DNA from: Leptolyngbyaceae cyanobacterium
Lineage (GTDB): Bacteria; Cyanobacteriota; Cyanobacteriia; Cyanobacteriales; Aerosakkonemataceae
Length of the DNA: 64,000 nt
NCBI GenBank assembly: GCA_036703985.1
Contig: DATNQN010000133.1
Span: 1-64,000, forward strand
Direction: 5' to 3'
Each line of letters begins with the position of its first letter. The stretch's first letter is position 1. The notes under the pieces were generated by a model. That model was not told the DNA's origin. It was given only the letters and a program-made list of their open reading frames with translations, and did no database searches. The translations under genes were made by a program, and so were the position numbers. Below are positions 8,619-17,474 of this stretch, piece by piece.

Positions 8619-11279
8619 CTATGCCACTGGACTAGTCAAAACATCCACATCAACTGCTAGTTTTTTCGCTAAACGTAGCAGTAGTACGCGGAGTTGCATG
8701 GAATCCCAGCGACAAGCAGTTTCGTTCCCAGGCTCATCGGTTGCGGCAACTTCAATACAGTTTGGCACAATTTGGTTATGCAAGTAATTGCAAAATAGTT
8801 CTTGCGCCCGCTCTAAGGATAAATCGGGATTGAGGCGATTAGCGATATCGATCGCGCGTTCGATCCGTTGGATATCCATTTCCAAGGTAGTTGGGTTAGC
8901 ATCATGGAGGACGTGCCAGAGCAGTGCTAAAATCAACCGCTCCATTGTTTGCTTACCTTTTTTAATATGCAACTGACAGCGCATATTTTTCGCTTCGGTG
9001 GCGATCGCTTCCAATTCTACTATTTGCGCTACACCGAGTTGAGAATCTCCCGATGCGATATCCGTCAACTCATGTTCTAACGATCGCAAAGCAATCGTCG
9101 CCCGATTAGTCAACGCAATCTCGGCGGCTACCTGTAACTCTTGCGGTACTGGCAATTCTTCCCGATGGAATGCCATCAGCACGCCGTAATTATCCCGATA
9201 CACCTGAGTATATAACTGATCCAGGCTATTGAGAGTTTCCTTACTCAACAGCGTTGTCAGTCGATGGCGTTCTTCAGGGAATAAATTCTGCAAGCTGAAA
9301 GTTTGATCCCCAAACAGTCGCAACATCACCATAATTACTTGGGCGGCGCTGGCTTGTTCGAGTGCTGCAAATAGTTGTTCTTTCACCTGAGTGTAAGCAC
9401 GACGATTCGAGAAAGGTTGAATGCAGCAATGGAAATCCCAACCGCCTAAATGGAGAACCGCAAACACTAAATTCACGCTTTCCCAAGTAATTTCCGATAC
9501 CAATCGCACTTGTCCCACTGCCAAAGAAAGGGAACCCATGCGCTGCAACTGATAATCTAGTTGTTGGGCGGTGTAACAATAAATACGATGTTCTTGGGAG
9601 TAAGAACTAAACAGAGAAGTAATCGCGTAATGGGCTGCCACTTGCTTAAAGCTTACCTGGGCAGACATTACCAATTCCCGATAAACTTCTGCCCCATTTT
9701 TATAAATATCGATGTTGGTGGGGGCGAGGGAAAGCAGTTGAACGAAATCTCTTTCTAATTGTACTCCCGTTACTTCTGCGGCAAGTTCGATCGCGCGAGC
9801 AGCATAGCGGAGAATTTGCACGCCTTCCGGACGAGATAATTCTTCAAAGAACCAACCGCAACTGGTGTACATCAGCAAGGAGTGACGCTGCATTTCCAAC
9901 AAGCGCAAAGCGTCGATTTGTTCTGCTGGATTGAGTTGGTGAGAACGATGACGAGTCAGGAAACGTTCTACATTGTCAGGAGTGCGATCGCGAATTACCT
10001 TGATATACTCGTCACGAGCTAACCAGGGATCGCGGAAAAATCGGAAACCAACACCTTGATAAACCTCGATTAAGCGATCGCGCAACCAATCTAGGGCATT
10101 CCGCAACGGACGACGCCATTTCTGATGCCAACCGCCACCACCACCGCAACCGCAATCATCTTGCCAGCGATTGACTCCGTGGGAGCAACTCCAAGCCGTC
10201 ACTGGCTTTAATTCTACTTCCCAAGTTGGTGTATTCAAACTCAGATAATGAGCAAAGTTCGTTACCGTCCACCCGCGCTGGGGAAACTCTTTAGTCAAAG
10301 CATAGGCGAGACATTTTTCTTTGCCGTGTTTGTGATGACCGAAAGTTTCTCCATCAGTTGCCACAGAAATTAGCTGCGCCGGACGGTGATCCCCTTGAAT
10401 TGCCATCCCAATCCGTCCCGCAAAGTGACCGGAACTATTGAGCACTTCGCCAAAGCCCATTTCTCCCGAAATCGGGCCATCGTAGAAAAAGATATCGATG
10501 TATTCCTCTTTTCCTGGTAAGAAACAGCGATAGGGACGGGTAGGATCGATTTGTCCGCCACCCACTTCAAACCAGTTATTTTCGTTTGCTTCTTCTCCAT
10601 TGGCGCTGGCATTTGGCATGGGACGGCAGCGCAAAGCTTGGGTAGGAGCGAGGATAATAAATTTAATGCCCTCTGCAATTAGCACTTCTATAGTGGCACG
10701 GTCGATGGCGGTTTCTGCCAACCACATTCCTTCGGGATCGCGATTGAAGCGGGATCGGAAATCTTCTTTACCCCAGTGAATTTGAGTGCGTTTGTCGCGC
10801 AAGTTCGCCAGTGGCATGATGATGTGATTGTATACTTGCGCGATCGCATTTCCATGACCGTTCAATCTTTCGGCACTTTTGCGATCGGCTTCCAAAATCC
10901 GCTGATATACTTCTAAGTCATAACGCTCCAGCCACGACATCAAAGTCGGACCGATATTAAAACTCATGTACTCGTAGTTATTAACGATCCCCACCAATTC
11001 ACCGCGATCGTTTAAAATTCTGGCAAAGGCATTGGGACGATAGCACTCGTGATGGATGCGTTCGTTCCAATCATGAAAAGGATCTGCACTAGGCTGACGT
11101 TCGATCGCATCCAGATAAGGATTTTCGCGCGGCGGCTGATAAAAATGGCCGTGAACCGTAACGAAAACTCCCGTAGTCTGTTGGATCGAGCTTTCTGGTT
11201 GTTGCACTGGTGTTAACGGTGCAGCTATTGAAGAGTCTACGTCTTTGGTGGAAATTGGCAGATCGGCGAATGCAGTCAT
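8619..11279 (-). CDS. glycoside hydrolase family 57 protein with DUF3536
   Basis: This is a GH57-type alpha-glucan or alpha-mannosidase-like enzyme. The family start HGHFYQPPRENPY is near residues 44-56, HECYRPNAFARI near 78-89, the EGMWLAETAID segment that carries the likely catalytic Glu near 182-192, and ATDGETFGHHKHG near 305-317. The C-terminal half matches the all-helical DUF3536 region usually fused to this subgroup; 886 residues is normal for that architecture. A run of glycines (CGCGGGGGWH near 385) is a local oddity. Glycogen or another storage glucan is a plausible substrate, but the sequence does not prove it. It is a single gene with its own terminator. Confidence 0.85.
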   Translation of the reverse strand: MTAFADLPISTKDVDSSIAAPLTPVQQPESSIQQTTGVFVTVHGHFYQPPRENPYLDAIERQPSADPFHDWNERIHHECYRPNAFARILNDRGELVGIVNNYEYMSFNIGPTLMSWLERYDLEVYQRILEADRKSAERLNGHGNAIAQVYNHIIMPLANLRDKRTQIHWGKEDFRSRFNRDPEGMWLAETAIDRATIEVLIAEGIKFIILAPTQALRCRPMPNASANGEEANENNWFEVGGGQIDPTRPYRCFLPGKEEYIDIFFYDGPISGEMGFGEVLNSSGHFAGRIGMAIQGDHRPAQLISVATDGETFGHHKHGKEKCLAYALTKEFPQRGWTVTNFAHYLSLNTPTWEVELKPVTAWSCSHGVNRWQDDCGCGGGGGWHQKWRRPLRNALDWLRDRLIEVYQGVGFRFFRDPWLARDEYIKVIRDRTPDNVERFLTRHRSHQLNPAEQIDALRLLEMQRHSLLMYTSCGWFFEELSRPEGVQILRYAARAIELAAEVTGVQLERDFVQLLSLAPTNIDIYKNGAEVYRELVMSAQVSFKQVAAHYAITSLFSSYSQEHRIYCYTAQQLDYQLQRMGSLSLAVGQVRLVSEITWESVNLVFAVLHLGGWDFHCCIQPFSNRRAYTQVKEQLFAALEQASAAQVIMVMLRLFGDQTFSLQNLFPEERHRLTTLLSKETLNSLDQLYTQVYRDNYGVLMAFHREELPVPQELQVAAEIALTNRATIALRSLEHELTDIASGDSQLGVAQIVELEAIATEAKNMRCQLHIKKGKQTMERLILALLWHVLHDANPTTLEMDIQRIERAIDIANRLNPDLSLERAQELFCNYLHNQIVPNCIEVAATDEPGNETACRWDSMQLRVLLLRLAKKLAVDVDVLTSPVA

Positions 11280-11890
11280 AATTCAACTTACTTATTAGTT
11301 CAACAGTTTATTGACAAGCGGTTCTACATACCGGCTAAGGAAAATTTCCCTGCCAGCTATTTTGGTTAGTTATCGGTAGAGATCAAAACTATCAGTGGTA
11401 TGGAGTCCTGTAGCGATGATGAGTTATCCTTGCTGCCAATCCCTCATTATCTAGGGTAAAAGTAGGCGTAACCGAGGAATTTTTTAGCTTCTTTTTAGAT
11501 TTAACCTTAAAATCTCCATCACTAGGACACTCTTTAACTGAATTTAACGGAAGTTGAGCGATCGCAACAGTGATTGCTAGTAAAAATTCAACAAAAGAAA
11601 TATTCCTTAACTAAAGGATGAAGTCTGAAGGATGAAGTCTGAAGGATAAAAATTAACTTAATTTTCTACATCCCAATTTCCTCATCTCTACTTCGGAAGT
11701 ATCTTTCCTATACAAATCAAATAATTTTGCAGCTAATAGGAACGATGCGGAAAACTTTGGGAGCGAGTATTCTAGAGTCTGAATCATCTTAAGTAACGTC
11801 TGGGCGATCGCAAAAGTCTGTTACAAAAACTTAATTAAGTTTTAGCTTTTCCCTCAGGCGTAACTGAAAGTCAAATACAGTGTTAATTTG
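11280..11890. other. 610-nt intergenic gap between divergent genes
   Basis: No coding frame is seen. The gap contains GAAGGATGAAGTCT direct repeats (about 11620-11650), a family also present near 23585 and 41140, and two HIP1-like sites. It must hold the promoters of both the GH57 gene and the cation exchanger, but none is clear enough to mark. Confidence 0.6.
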
Positions 11891-13012
11891 ATGCTGACCA
11901 AAGAAAACGTCTTCTTAGCCTTATTAATCTTCATCCCAATTTCCATTGCGGGACACTTCCTACATTGGGGATCGCTGACAATTTTTATTACCTCAGCGTT
12001 AGCTATCGTACCTCTGGCGGCTTGGATGGGAACCGCCACTGAAGAAATCGCCGTAGTGCTTGGCCCATCATTAGGCGGTCTGCTGAATGCCACCTTTGGT
12101 AACGCTACTGAATTAATTATCGGTATAGTTGCCCTGAATGCCGGATTAGTGGACGTGGTAAAAGCCAGTATCACCGGTTCGATTATGGGTAACTTACTCT
12201 TAGTAATGGGACTTTCCATGTTTTTGGGCGGTTTGCGTTACAAAGAGCAAGAATTTCAGCCCGTAGTCGCCCGCACGAACGCTTCCGCCATGAACTTGGC
12301 TGTAATCGCCATGTTAATGCCCACAGCCGTCAACTATACTTCTAGTGGGGTAGATGAAGCAACGATCCAACATCTTTCCGATTGGGTTGCGATCGTGCTG
12401 ATCGTGATTTACGGACTAACCCTGCTATTCTCTATGAGAACTCACTCTTATCTCTACGATGTAGGTTTGGCGGAAATGACGCCAGAAGAGTTAGCAGAAG
12501 CAAATCTTGCCCCCAATGACCCACCAGAACACAAAGTAAATGTAAAGTTGTGGTCGGCAGTCCTATTAGCTTGTACGATCATGGTTGCGATCGAATCGGA
12601 ACTGCTAGTCGGAACCCTAGAAGAAGCCACCACCCGTTTAGGCTTAACCGCTTTGTTCACTGGGGTAATTTTGGTTCCCATCATCGGTAACGCCGCCGAA
12701 CACGCCACCGCCGTCACTGTTGCGATGAAAAATAAAATGGATCTTTCCGTTTCCGTAGCAGTCGGTTCCAGCTTGCAAATTGCTTTGTTCGTCGCACCTT
12801 TTTTGGTTCTGGTTGGTTGGGTACTGCACAAACCAATGGATTTAGATTTCAATCCTTTTGAACTAGTAGCAGTTGCCGTAGCAGTCTTGATTGCTAATTC
12901 GATTAGTTCTGATGGACAATCTAATTGGCTGGAAGGCACGATGCTATTAGCAGCTTATACGGTTTTGGGCATAGCTTTCTACTTCCATCCGGTAATTGAA
13001 GGAATCGGTTAA
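11891..13012 (+). CDS. calcium/proton exchanger, CAX family
   Basis: This is an inner-membrane Ca2+/H+ antiporter. It has about 11 hydrophobic segments and the two CaCA alpha-repeats: GGLLNATFGNATELIIGIVAL near residues 58-78 (split here around the GNATE motif) and GNAAEHATAVTVAMKNK near 255-271 with SSLQIALFVAP after it. The acidic loop between the halves (TPEELAEANLAPNDPPEHK) is typical. The ATG at 11891 is used; a TTG codon directly precedes it. At 374 residues it is of family size. It probably exports or sequesters Ca2+. No partner gene is seen. Confidence 0.9.
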   Translation: MLTKENVFLALLIFIPISIAGHFLHWGSLTIFITSALAIVPLAAWMGTATEEIAVVLGPSLGGLLNATFGNATELIIGIVALNAGLVDVVKASITGSIMGNLLLVMGLSMFLGGLRYKEQEFQPVVARTNASAMNLAVIAMLMPTAVNYTSSGVDEATIQHLSDWVAIVLIVIYGLTLLFSMRTHSYLYDVGLAEMTPEELAEANLAPNDPPEHKVNVKLWSAVLLACTIMVAIESELLVGTLEEATTRLGLTALFTGVILVPIIGNAAEHATAVTVAMKNKMDLSVSVAVGSSLQIALFVAPFLVLVGWVLHKPMDLDFNPFELVAVAVAVLIANSISSDGQSNWLEGTMLLAAYTVLGIAFYFHPVIEGIG

Positions 13013-13023
13013 AATCACCCTGC

Positions 13024-13035
13024 TTGGGTACTGCG
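13024..13035 (+). promoter_or_regulatory. shared leader element TTGGGTACTGCG, copy 1
   Basis: The 12-mer TTGGGTACTGCG lies 74 nt before the start of the first small peptidoglycan-binding gene. Identical copies are at 13472-13483 and 13923-13934, each 72 nt before the starts of the other two. A conserved word at a conserved distance suggests a promoter or regulator site. Confidence 0.5.
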
Positions 13036-13097
13036 GTACTCAAGCAATTCTGATTAATTTGGAATTGTGGACAAAAACAATTCTCAATTAACCAACC

Positions 13098-13346
13098 ATG
13101 CAAGCTTCCAATCAAACTCAAGCTACTCTTACTTTACCTATTCTGCGTAACGGTAGCAGAGGCGATGATGTGAGATACCTGCAAGATTTACTCAATCATT
13201 TCGGTTACCGTTTAGTAGTTGATGGCATCTTCGGACTGCGTACTGAAGCTGCCGTCCGAGAGTTCCAAAGAAGTTATAACTTATTGGTAGATGGTATTGT
13301 CGGATCGCAAACTTGGAGTACTTTGCTTTACCAATTTCACGATTAA
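13098..13346 (+). CDS. single-domain peptidoglycan-binding protein (PG_binding_1)
   Basis: This 82-residue protein is little more than one PG_binding_1 domain: LPILRNGSRGDDVRYLQDLL, then the family core VDGIFGLRTEAAVREFQRSY and DGIVGSQTWSTLL. It has no signal peptide or membrane segment, so how it meets the wall is unclear; it may act inside the cell or leave by an unrecognised route. It is the most diverged of three neighbouring genes of this type, which share the TTGGGTACTGCG leader element. Each has its own terminator, so they are separate transcription units. Confidence 0.85.
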   Translation: MQASNQTQATLTLPILRNGSRGDDVRYLQDLLNHFGYRLVVDGIFGLRTEAAVREFQRSYNLLVDGIVGSQTWSTLLYQFHD

Positions 13347-13399
13347 AAATATTTTCTCTTTCCGCTGAATTCTCTCCTATAGTTAGACTAAAAATATTA

Positions 13400-13427
13400 G
13401 CGATCGCATTTGCGATCGCTTTTTTTA
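13400..13427 (+). terminator. HIP1-built terminator 1
   Basis: Two GCGATCGC octamers (13400-13407 and 13412-13419) flank a 4-nt ATTT loop and are followed by seven T residues. Because HIP1 is itself a palindrome, the pair forms an 8-bp stem. Confidence 0.85.
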
Positions 13428-13471
13428 TTTCAGCCTGTCTAGCCAAATAAAATAATACTAAATTACCCCAG

Positions 13472-13483
13472 TTGGGTACTGCG
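13472..13483 (+). promoter_or_regulatory. shared leader element TTGGGTACTGCG, copy 2
   Basis: Same 12-mer as at 13024, 72 nt before the second gene. Downstream at 13501-13513 is the inverted repeat ATTACA-T-TGTAAT, also present before the third gene (13952-13964), which could be an operator. Confidence 0.5.
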
Positions 13484-13543
13484 CTATCCATTCAAACAGA
13501 ATTACATTGTAATTGTTGAAAGATAAAACAAAGGAAATCAACC

Positions 13544-13810
13544 ATGACAGTTAGCAGTTCAACCACCACCATCAATCTGCCAGTTCTCAAGCGCAATACC
13601 TCTGGCGAAGCAGTACGCTTTTTACAACAAATTCTCATTTGCTACGGCTATATGACCTCTGATTATTTTGATTCCAAATTCAATCAAGTTACGGAAGATG
13701 CCGTAAAAGCTTTTCAATACAATCACGGTTTGCTTGTAGATGGCGTTGTTGGTAACAATACTTGGCGTGCTTTGGGTAATGCTTGCAGCATTTACCGTAA
13801 TAACAAGTAA
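13544..13810 (+). CDS. single-domain peptidoglycan-binding protein, duplicate A
   Basis: This 88-residue protein carries one PG_binding_1 domain: LPVLKRNTSGEAVRFLQQIL, VTEDAVKAFQYNHGL and DGVVGNNTWRALG. It has no signal peptide. It is nearly identical to the gene at 13995, and the 70 nt upstream and the terminator are duplicated too, so a unit of about 450 bp has been copied in tandem. Differences cluster at the C-terminus and around the YNHGLLVDGVV / YSRGLNVDGIV segment. The ATG at 13544 follows AAAGGAAATCAACC, a moderate ribosome binding site. Confidence 0.85.
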   Translation: MTVSSSTTTINLPVLKRNTSGEAVRFLQQILICYGYMTSDYFDSKFNQVTEDAVKAFQYNHGLLVDGVVGNNTWRALGNACSIYRNNK

Positions 13811-13850
13811 ATAGCCATTTTATACTCTGTCACCCATACTTTATAAAAAA

Positions 13851-13877
13851 GCGATCGCCAATGCGATCGCTTTTTTT
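13851..13877 (+). terminator. HIP1-built terminator 2
   Basis: GCGATCGC octamers at 13851-13858 and 13863-13870 with a CAAT loop and a seven-T tail; same design as at 13400. Confidence 0.85.
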
Positions 13878-13922
13878 ATTTCAGCCTTTTTGACTAACAT
13901 TAATAATCCTAAATCACCCCGA

Positions 13923-13934
13923 TTGGGTACTGCG
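13923..13934 (+). promoter_or_regulatory. shared leader element TTGGGTACTGCG, copy 3
   Basis: Third copy of the 12-mer, 72 nt before the start at 13995. It is followed by the ATTACA-T-TGTAAT inverted repeat at 13952-13964. Confidence 0.5.
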
Positions 13935-13994
13935 ATCGCCCTACAAACAGAATTACATTGTAATTGTTGAAAGATAAAACAAAGGAAATCAATC

Positions 13995-14255
13995 ATGACA
14001 GTTAGCAACTCAATCACCACCATCAATATGCCAGTTCTCAAACGCAATACCTCTGGTGAAGCAGTACGCTTTTTACAACAAATTCTAATTTGCTACGGCT
14101 ATATGACCTCTGATTATTTTGATAGCAAATTCAATCAAGTTACGGAAGATGCCGTCAAAGCTTTCCAATACAGTCGCGGTTTAAATGTAGATGGCATTGT
14201 TGGTAACAATACTTGGCGTGCTTTGGGAGACTTTTGCTCAATTCGTTTTAATTAA
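13995..14255 (+). CDS. single-domain peptidoglycan-binding protein, duplicate B
   Basis: This 86-residue near-copy of the gene at 13544 has the same PG_binding_1 core (VTEDAVKAFQYSRGL, DGIVGNNTWRALG) and a different last eight residues (DFCSIRFN). It has no signal peptide. Its leader matches that of duplicate A almost base for base, which points to a recent duplication that kept the regulation. Confidence 0.85.
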   Translation: MTVSNSITTINMPVLKRNTSGEAVRFLQQILICYGYMTSDYFDSKFNQVTEDAVKAFQYSRGLNVDGIVGNNTWRALGDFCSIRFN

Positions 14256-14303
14256 AACTCGAAAAAACCAAACCGGAAGTCAGAATTCACCCCTAAAATT
14301 TAA

Positions 14304-14341
14304 GCGATCGCAAAGCTGTCCACAAATGCGATCGCTTTTTC
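14304..14341 (+). terminator. HIP1-built terminator 3
   Basis: GCGATCGC at 14304-14311 and 14328-14335 with a 16-nt loop, followed by a T-run. It is the third terminator in a row made from HIP1 octamers. Confidence 0.75.
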
Positions 14342-14592
14342 TATTACCCTTTCCTTAATTCCTATCATGCTAATGGGGGAATTAAAAACAACCAGGCTTA
14401 TGATATTGAAACAGAAGAGTAATAAATCTTACGGTTTATCCCTTTCATCTACAGGAAGATCTAAAATACACCGTAAGAGTGTTGGATGTAAAATGGCGAT
14501 CGCTTAACTTAGCTATCAGCGACGGTAGCAGATTCTACTTTGTTACCATCGTCATAGGTCGATCGTCTAAAAACAACCAAAATTTAACTGTT

Positions 14593-16782
14593 GTGAGTTA
14601 TTGTCTCAACCCTGAGTGTCCTAAACCTTCCGATCCCTTGAATCTTCCCAACCGGATCTGTCGCCATTGCGGTTGGGAAATCTTATTGCAAGGACGCTAT
14701 CGGGTAGTGCATTGTTTGGCAGAAGGCGGTTTTAGCAAAACTTTTGAAGTTCTCGATCGGGAAACGCCAAAAGTCTTGAAATTACTGCTGGACAACAATC
14801 CCAAAGCAGTAGCCCTATTTCAACAAGAAGCACGGGTTTTAAGCTATTTAAAACACCCAGGCATTCCCAAAGTAGAAGCTGACGGTTATTTTATTATTTC
14901 ACCGAAAAATACTCAACATCCCTTACACTGTTTGGTAATGGAAAAAATAGAGGGGTGGAATTTAGAAGAGTGGCTTTTAACCAACCAGCATCAACCGATT
15001 TCACAACAGCAAGCAATTGATTGGTTAAAACAGATAACTAATATTTTAGACCTAGTACATCGTCAGGAATATTTTCATCGAGATATTAAACCATCTAACA
15101 TAATGCTGCGTCCTAACGGACAACTAGCATTAATTGACTTTGGGACTGCGAGGGAAATATCAGGAACTTACTTAGCAAAAGTAGGAGGCGGAAAAAACGT
15201 AACGGGAATTATTTCTACAGGTTATACTCCTTTAGAACAAGTTAACGGTAAAGCAGTACCGCAATCCGATTTCTTTGCTTTGGGGCGCACTTTCGTTTTT
15301 TTACTCACCGGAAAAAGCCCCAATGATTTCCCAGAAGATGCTCATACTGGTGAGTTATTATGGCAAGATAATGCTCCCCAAATATCAAAGCAATTAGCAG
15401 ACTTTATTAATTATTTGATGGCTCCTTTTCCAGGAAATCGTCCCCAAAGTACTCAAGTTATATTACAATATTTAGAAGATATTAACTGTCAGATAACCTT
15501 AGAGCATAGTTGTCGTCGTTTATCTCGCAAAAAACACCCTACTAGAGTAAGAAAAAGCGGGGTGAAAACTCAAACAATTATGCCAGAAGCTTATTTGAGT
15601 ATACCTTTAACAAAAACGAGAAGGCAAAAAAGTAAAAAACTTGCCAATTTAGCTCAAAAATTATTAGTAATTAATGGTTTTGCATTAGTAGGATTGTTTA
15701 TTAGCCAATTTAATGATTTTTCACCTATTTATGTCAATCAGATAAACTTTCAGTGGCAACCGCGAAGCGACACGAAATATATTATACCGGAAAGCGCATC
15801 AAATAATAGTAATTTACGAATTATTCAATCATCTGTACAACCAAAATTTGAAAATCGCGATCGGACAAGATATTTAGCAGATTCTTATCAGACTTTGTAC
15901 GGCCATTTAGGTAAAGTAAATAAGGTGGCATTTAGTCCAGATGGAGAAATTCTGGCTAGCGCTAGTGCAGATGGCACGATCAAGTTGTGGAATTTAAGGA
16001 CGGGCGAACAATCAAGAACTTTTTGGGAGAATTTCAGTAGCGTAAATGCGATCGCGTTTAGTCCCGATGGAATGACTATTGCCAGTGGAAATACCGATAG
16101 TACTGTAAAATTATGGGATGTGAGAACAGGCAAGCTATTACACACTCTAAGCGGTCATTCAGCTTGGGTTTCTTCAGTGAATTTTAGCCCTGATGGAGAA
16201 ACAATTGCCAGTGGCAGCTACGATGGTACTGTTAAAGTTTGGAACGCTTATACTGGTGAATTGCAGCAAAGTATTATAGGTCATAATGCTTGGATATTTG
16301 CAGTTACTTATAGCCCGGATGGAAAAACTATCGCCAGTGGAAGTTTTGATAGTAAAATTAAATTATGGAATGCCATTACTGGAAAGTTAGAATCAACCTT
16401 AGAAGGGCAATCTTTACGAGTGCGATCGCTAGCTTTTAGCCCCGATGGGCTTTTCCTCGTTAGCGGTACTGGAGAAGGCAATATAGAATTGTGGAATTTG
16501 AGTACCGGAAAGTTGCAAAATATCTTGCACGGACATGATAATGGCGTAAGCGCGATCGCATTTACTAACAACGGTCAAAAAATCGCCAGTAGCGGTGATT
16601 CAACCATCAAACTTTGGGACGCGAATACTGGTGCATTGCTAGAAAATCTCACCGGACATTTAGATACAGTCGATACAGTTGCCTTCAGTCCCGACGCGCA
16701 AATTCTGGCTAGCGGTAGCGAAGATCGTACCGTAAAAATTTGGTTGATGGATCGGCAATTGGGAATGGGAAATCGGGAATAG
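14593..16782 (+). CDS. 4-Cys-prefix Ser/Thr protein kinase with WD40 repeats
   Basis: This is a Hanks-type kinase of the cyanobacterial 4-Cys class. The GTG at 14593 is chosen because the class starts with SYCLNPxC; an in-frame ATG at 14479 would add 38 unrelated residues. A zinc-ribbon-like prefix (CLNPEC and CRHCGW, residues 4-27) is followed by the kinase domain (about 34-305) with AEGGFSKTF, VLKLL, HRDIKPSN near 162 and DFGTARE near 182. A linker and one hydrophobic segment (about 355-372) come next. Seven WD40 repeats (about 435-720) end in variants of KLWN or VKIW and start with AFSPDG. The layout suggests a membrane-tethered kinase with an outer sensing propeller. The target is unknown. 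Confidence 0.9.
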   Translation: MSYCLNPECPKPSDPLNLPNRICRHCGWEILLQGRYRVVHCLAEGGFSKTFEVLDRETPKVLKLLLDNNPKAVALFQQEARVLSYLKHPGIPKVEADGYFIISPKNTQHPLHCLVMEKIEGWNLEEWLLTNQHQPISQQQAIDWLKQITNILDLVHRQEYFHRDIKPSNIMLRPNGQLALIDFGTAREISGTYLAKVGGGKNVTGIISTGYTPLEQVNGKAVPQSDFFALGRTFVFLLTGKSPNDFPEDAHTGELLWQDNAPQISKQLADFINYLMAPFPGNRPQSTQVILQYLEDINCQITLEHSCRRLSRKKHPTRVRKSGVKTQTIMPEAYLSIPLTKTRRQKSKKLANLAQKLLVINGFALVGLFISQFNDFSPIYVNQINFQWQPRSDTKYIIPESASNNSNLRIIQSSVQPKFENRDRTRYLADSYQTLYGHLGKVNKVAFSPDGEILASASADGTIKLWNLRTGEQSRTFWENFSSVNAIAFSPDGMTIASGNTDSTVKLWDVRTGKLLHTLSGHSAWVSSVNFSPDGETIASGSYDGTVKVWNAYTGELQQSIIGHNAWIFAVTYSPDGKTIASGSFDSKIKLWNAITGKLESTLEGQSLRVRSLAFSPDGLFLVSGTGEGNIELWNLSTGKLQNILHGHDNGVSAIAFTNNGQKIASSGDSTIKLWDANTGALLENLTGHLDTVDTVAFSPDAQILASGSEDRTVKIWLMDRQLGMGNRE

Positions 16783-16823
16783 AGAAACAGGAAAAATAAA
16801 GCATTAAATTTTTCAATTAATTA

Positions 16824-17471
16824 CTATAAATCGTATAAACTCTTAAACCAATTGACGAAGTTTTGGGAATTTGGATGTTTTGGATTTAGAATATGCTGCA
16901 TAATTGCCTGATGTAGTTGGCGTCCTGGGGGATTTTGCCACGCTAACCAAGTGTATATATTTGCTTTATCAAAATGAGTATCTGTAAACACTGCTCCTTT
17001 ATTTTTTGCTTGTTTAACTACTTCTTGAGCGAATTGCCAAATCAATTCATTATTATGAGGAATCATATATGTCAGAAAAGTTTCTAGCATCCCGCGCATT
17101 TTATTATCTGGCATCATCCAAATGCCAAACTTAACCTTATTAGGCGCAATATGAATTAAACCATTTTCTGGTAAACTTTCTGGAATATCGGGAATACTCT
17201 TCAAGCAAGCATCCCTAATGCTTTGCCATCTGCCATCTGGATTATCATCAGCATCAATCAAAATTCCCAAAGCAGATAACCCAGAAGCTTGCAATTCAGT
17301 TGTAATAACATCTGAGTCAGCTAATTTTTGATAGCCGTCATAATCGCGGATATACACAATTGGATTCTTTCTCCTTCCCCAATTAATACCATTCGCTTCC
17401 ATTAGTTCTGGTATAACGCGGAGGTCTTCTTTTCCTTCCACTAAAAGTACGCAAGGATGCACTTCAGCCAT
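16824..17471 (-). CDS. DUF3226 TOPRIM-like protein
   Basis: This 215-residue protein matches DUF3226, a TOPRIM-like family. The TOPRIM hallmarks are visible: VLLVEGKEDLRVI (acidic residue after strand 1, residues 8-20) and LIDADDNPDGRW near 91-102 (the DxD pair). Family knowledge says TOPRIM domains cut or join nucleic acid, and in OLD, PARIS and Gabija systems they act as nuclease effectors. It starts 3 nt after the stop of the ATPase gene, so the two form an operon and probably a complex. The C-terminal part (LAWQNPPGRQLHQAI) is common in these proteins. Confidence 0.75.
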   Translation of the reverse strand: MAEVHPCVLLVEGKEDLRVIPELMEANGINWGRRKNPIVYIRDYDGYQKLADSDVITTELQASGLSALGILIDADDNPDGRWQSIRDACLKSIPDIPESLPENGLIHIAPNKVKFGIWMMPDNKMRGMLETFLTYMIPHNNELIWQFAQEVVKQAKNKGAVFTDTHFDKANIYTWLAWQNPPGRQLHQAIMQHILNPKHPNSQNFVNWFKSLYDL

Positions 17472-17474
17472 GCT

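Noticed and set aside
14479-14592. N-terminal extension of the WD40 kinase
   Set aside because: The 4-Cys class starts at SYCLNPxC; a GTG at that point explains the start, and the upstream 38 residues match nothing.
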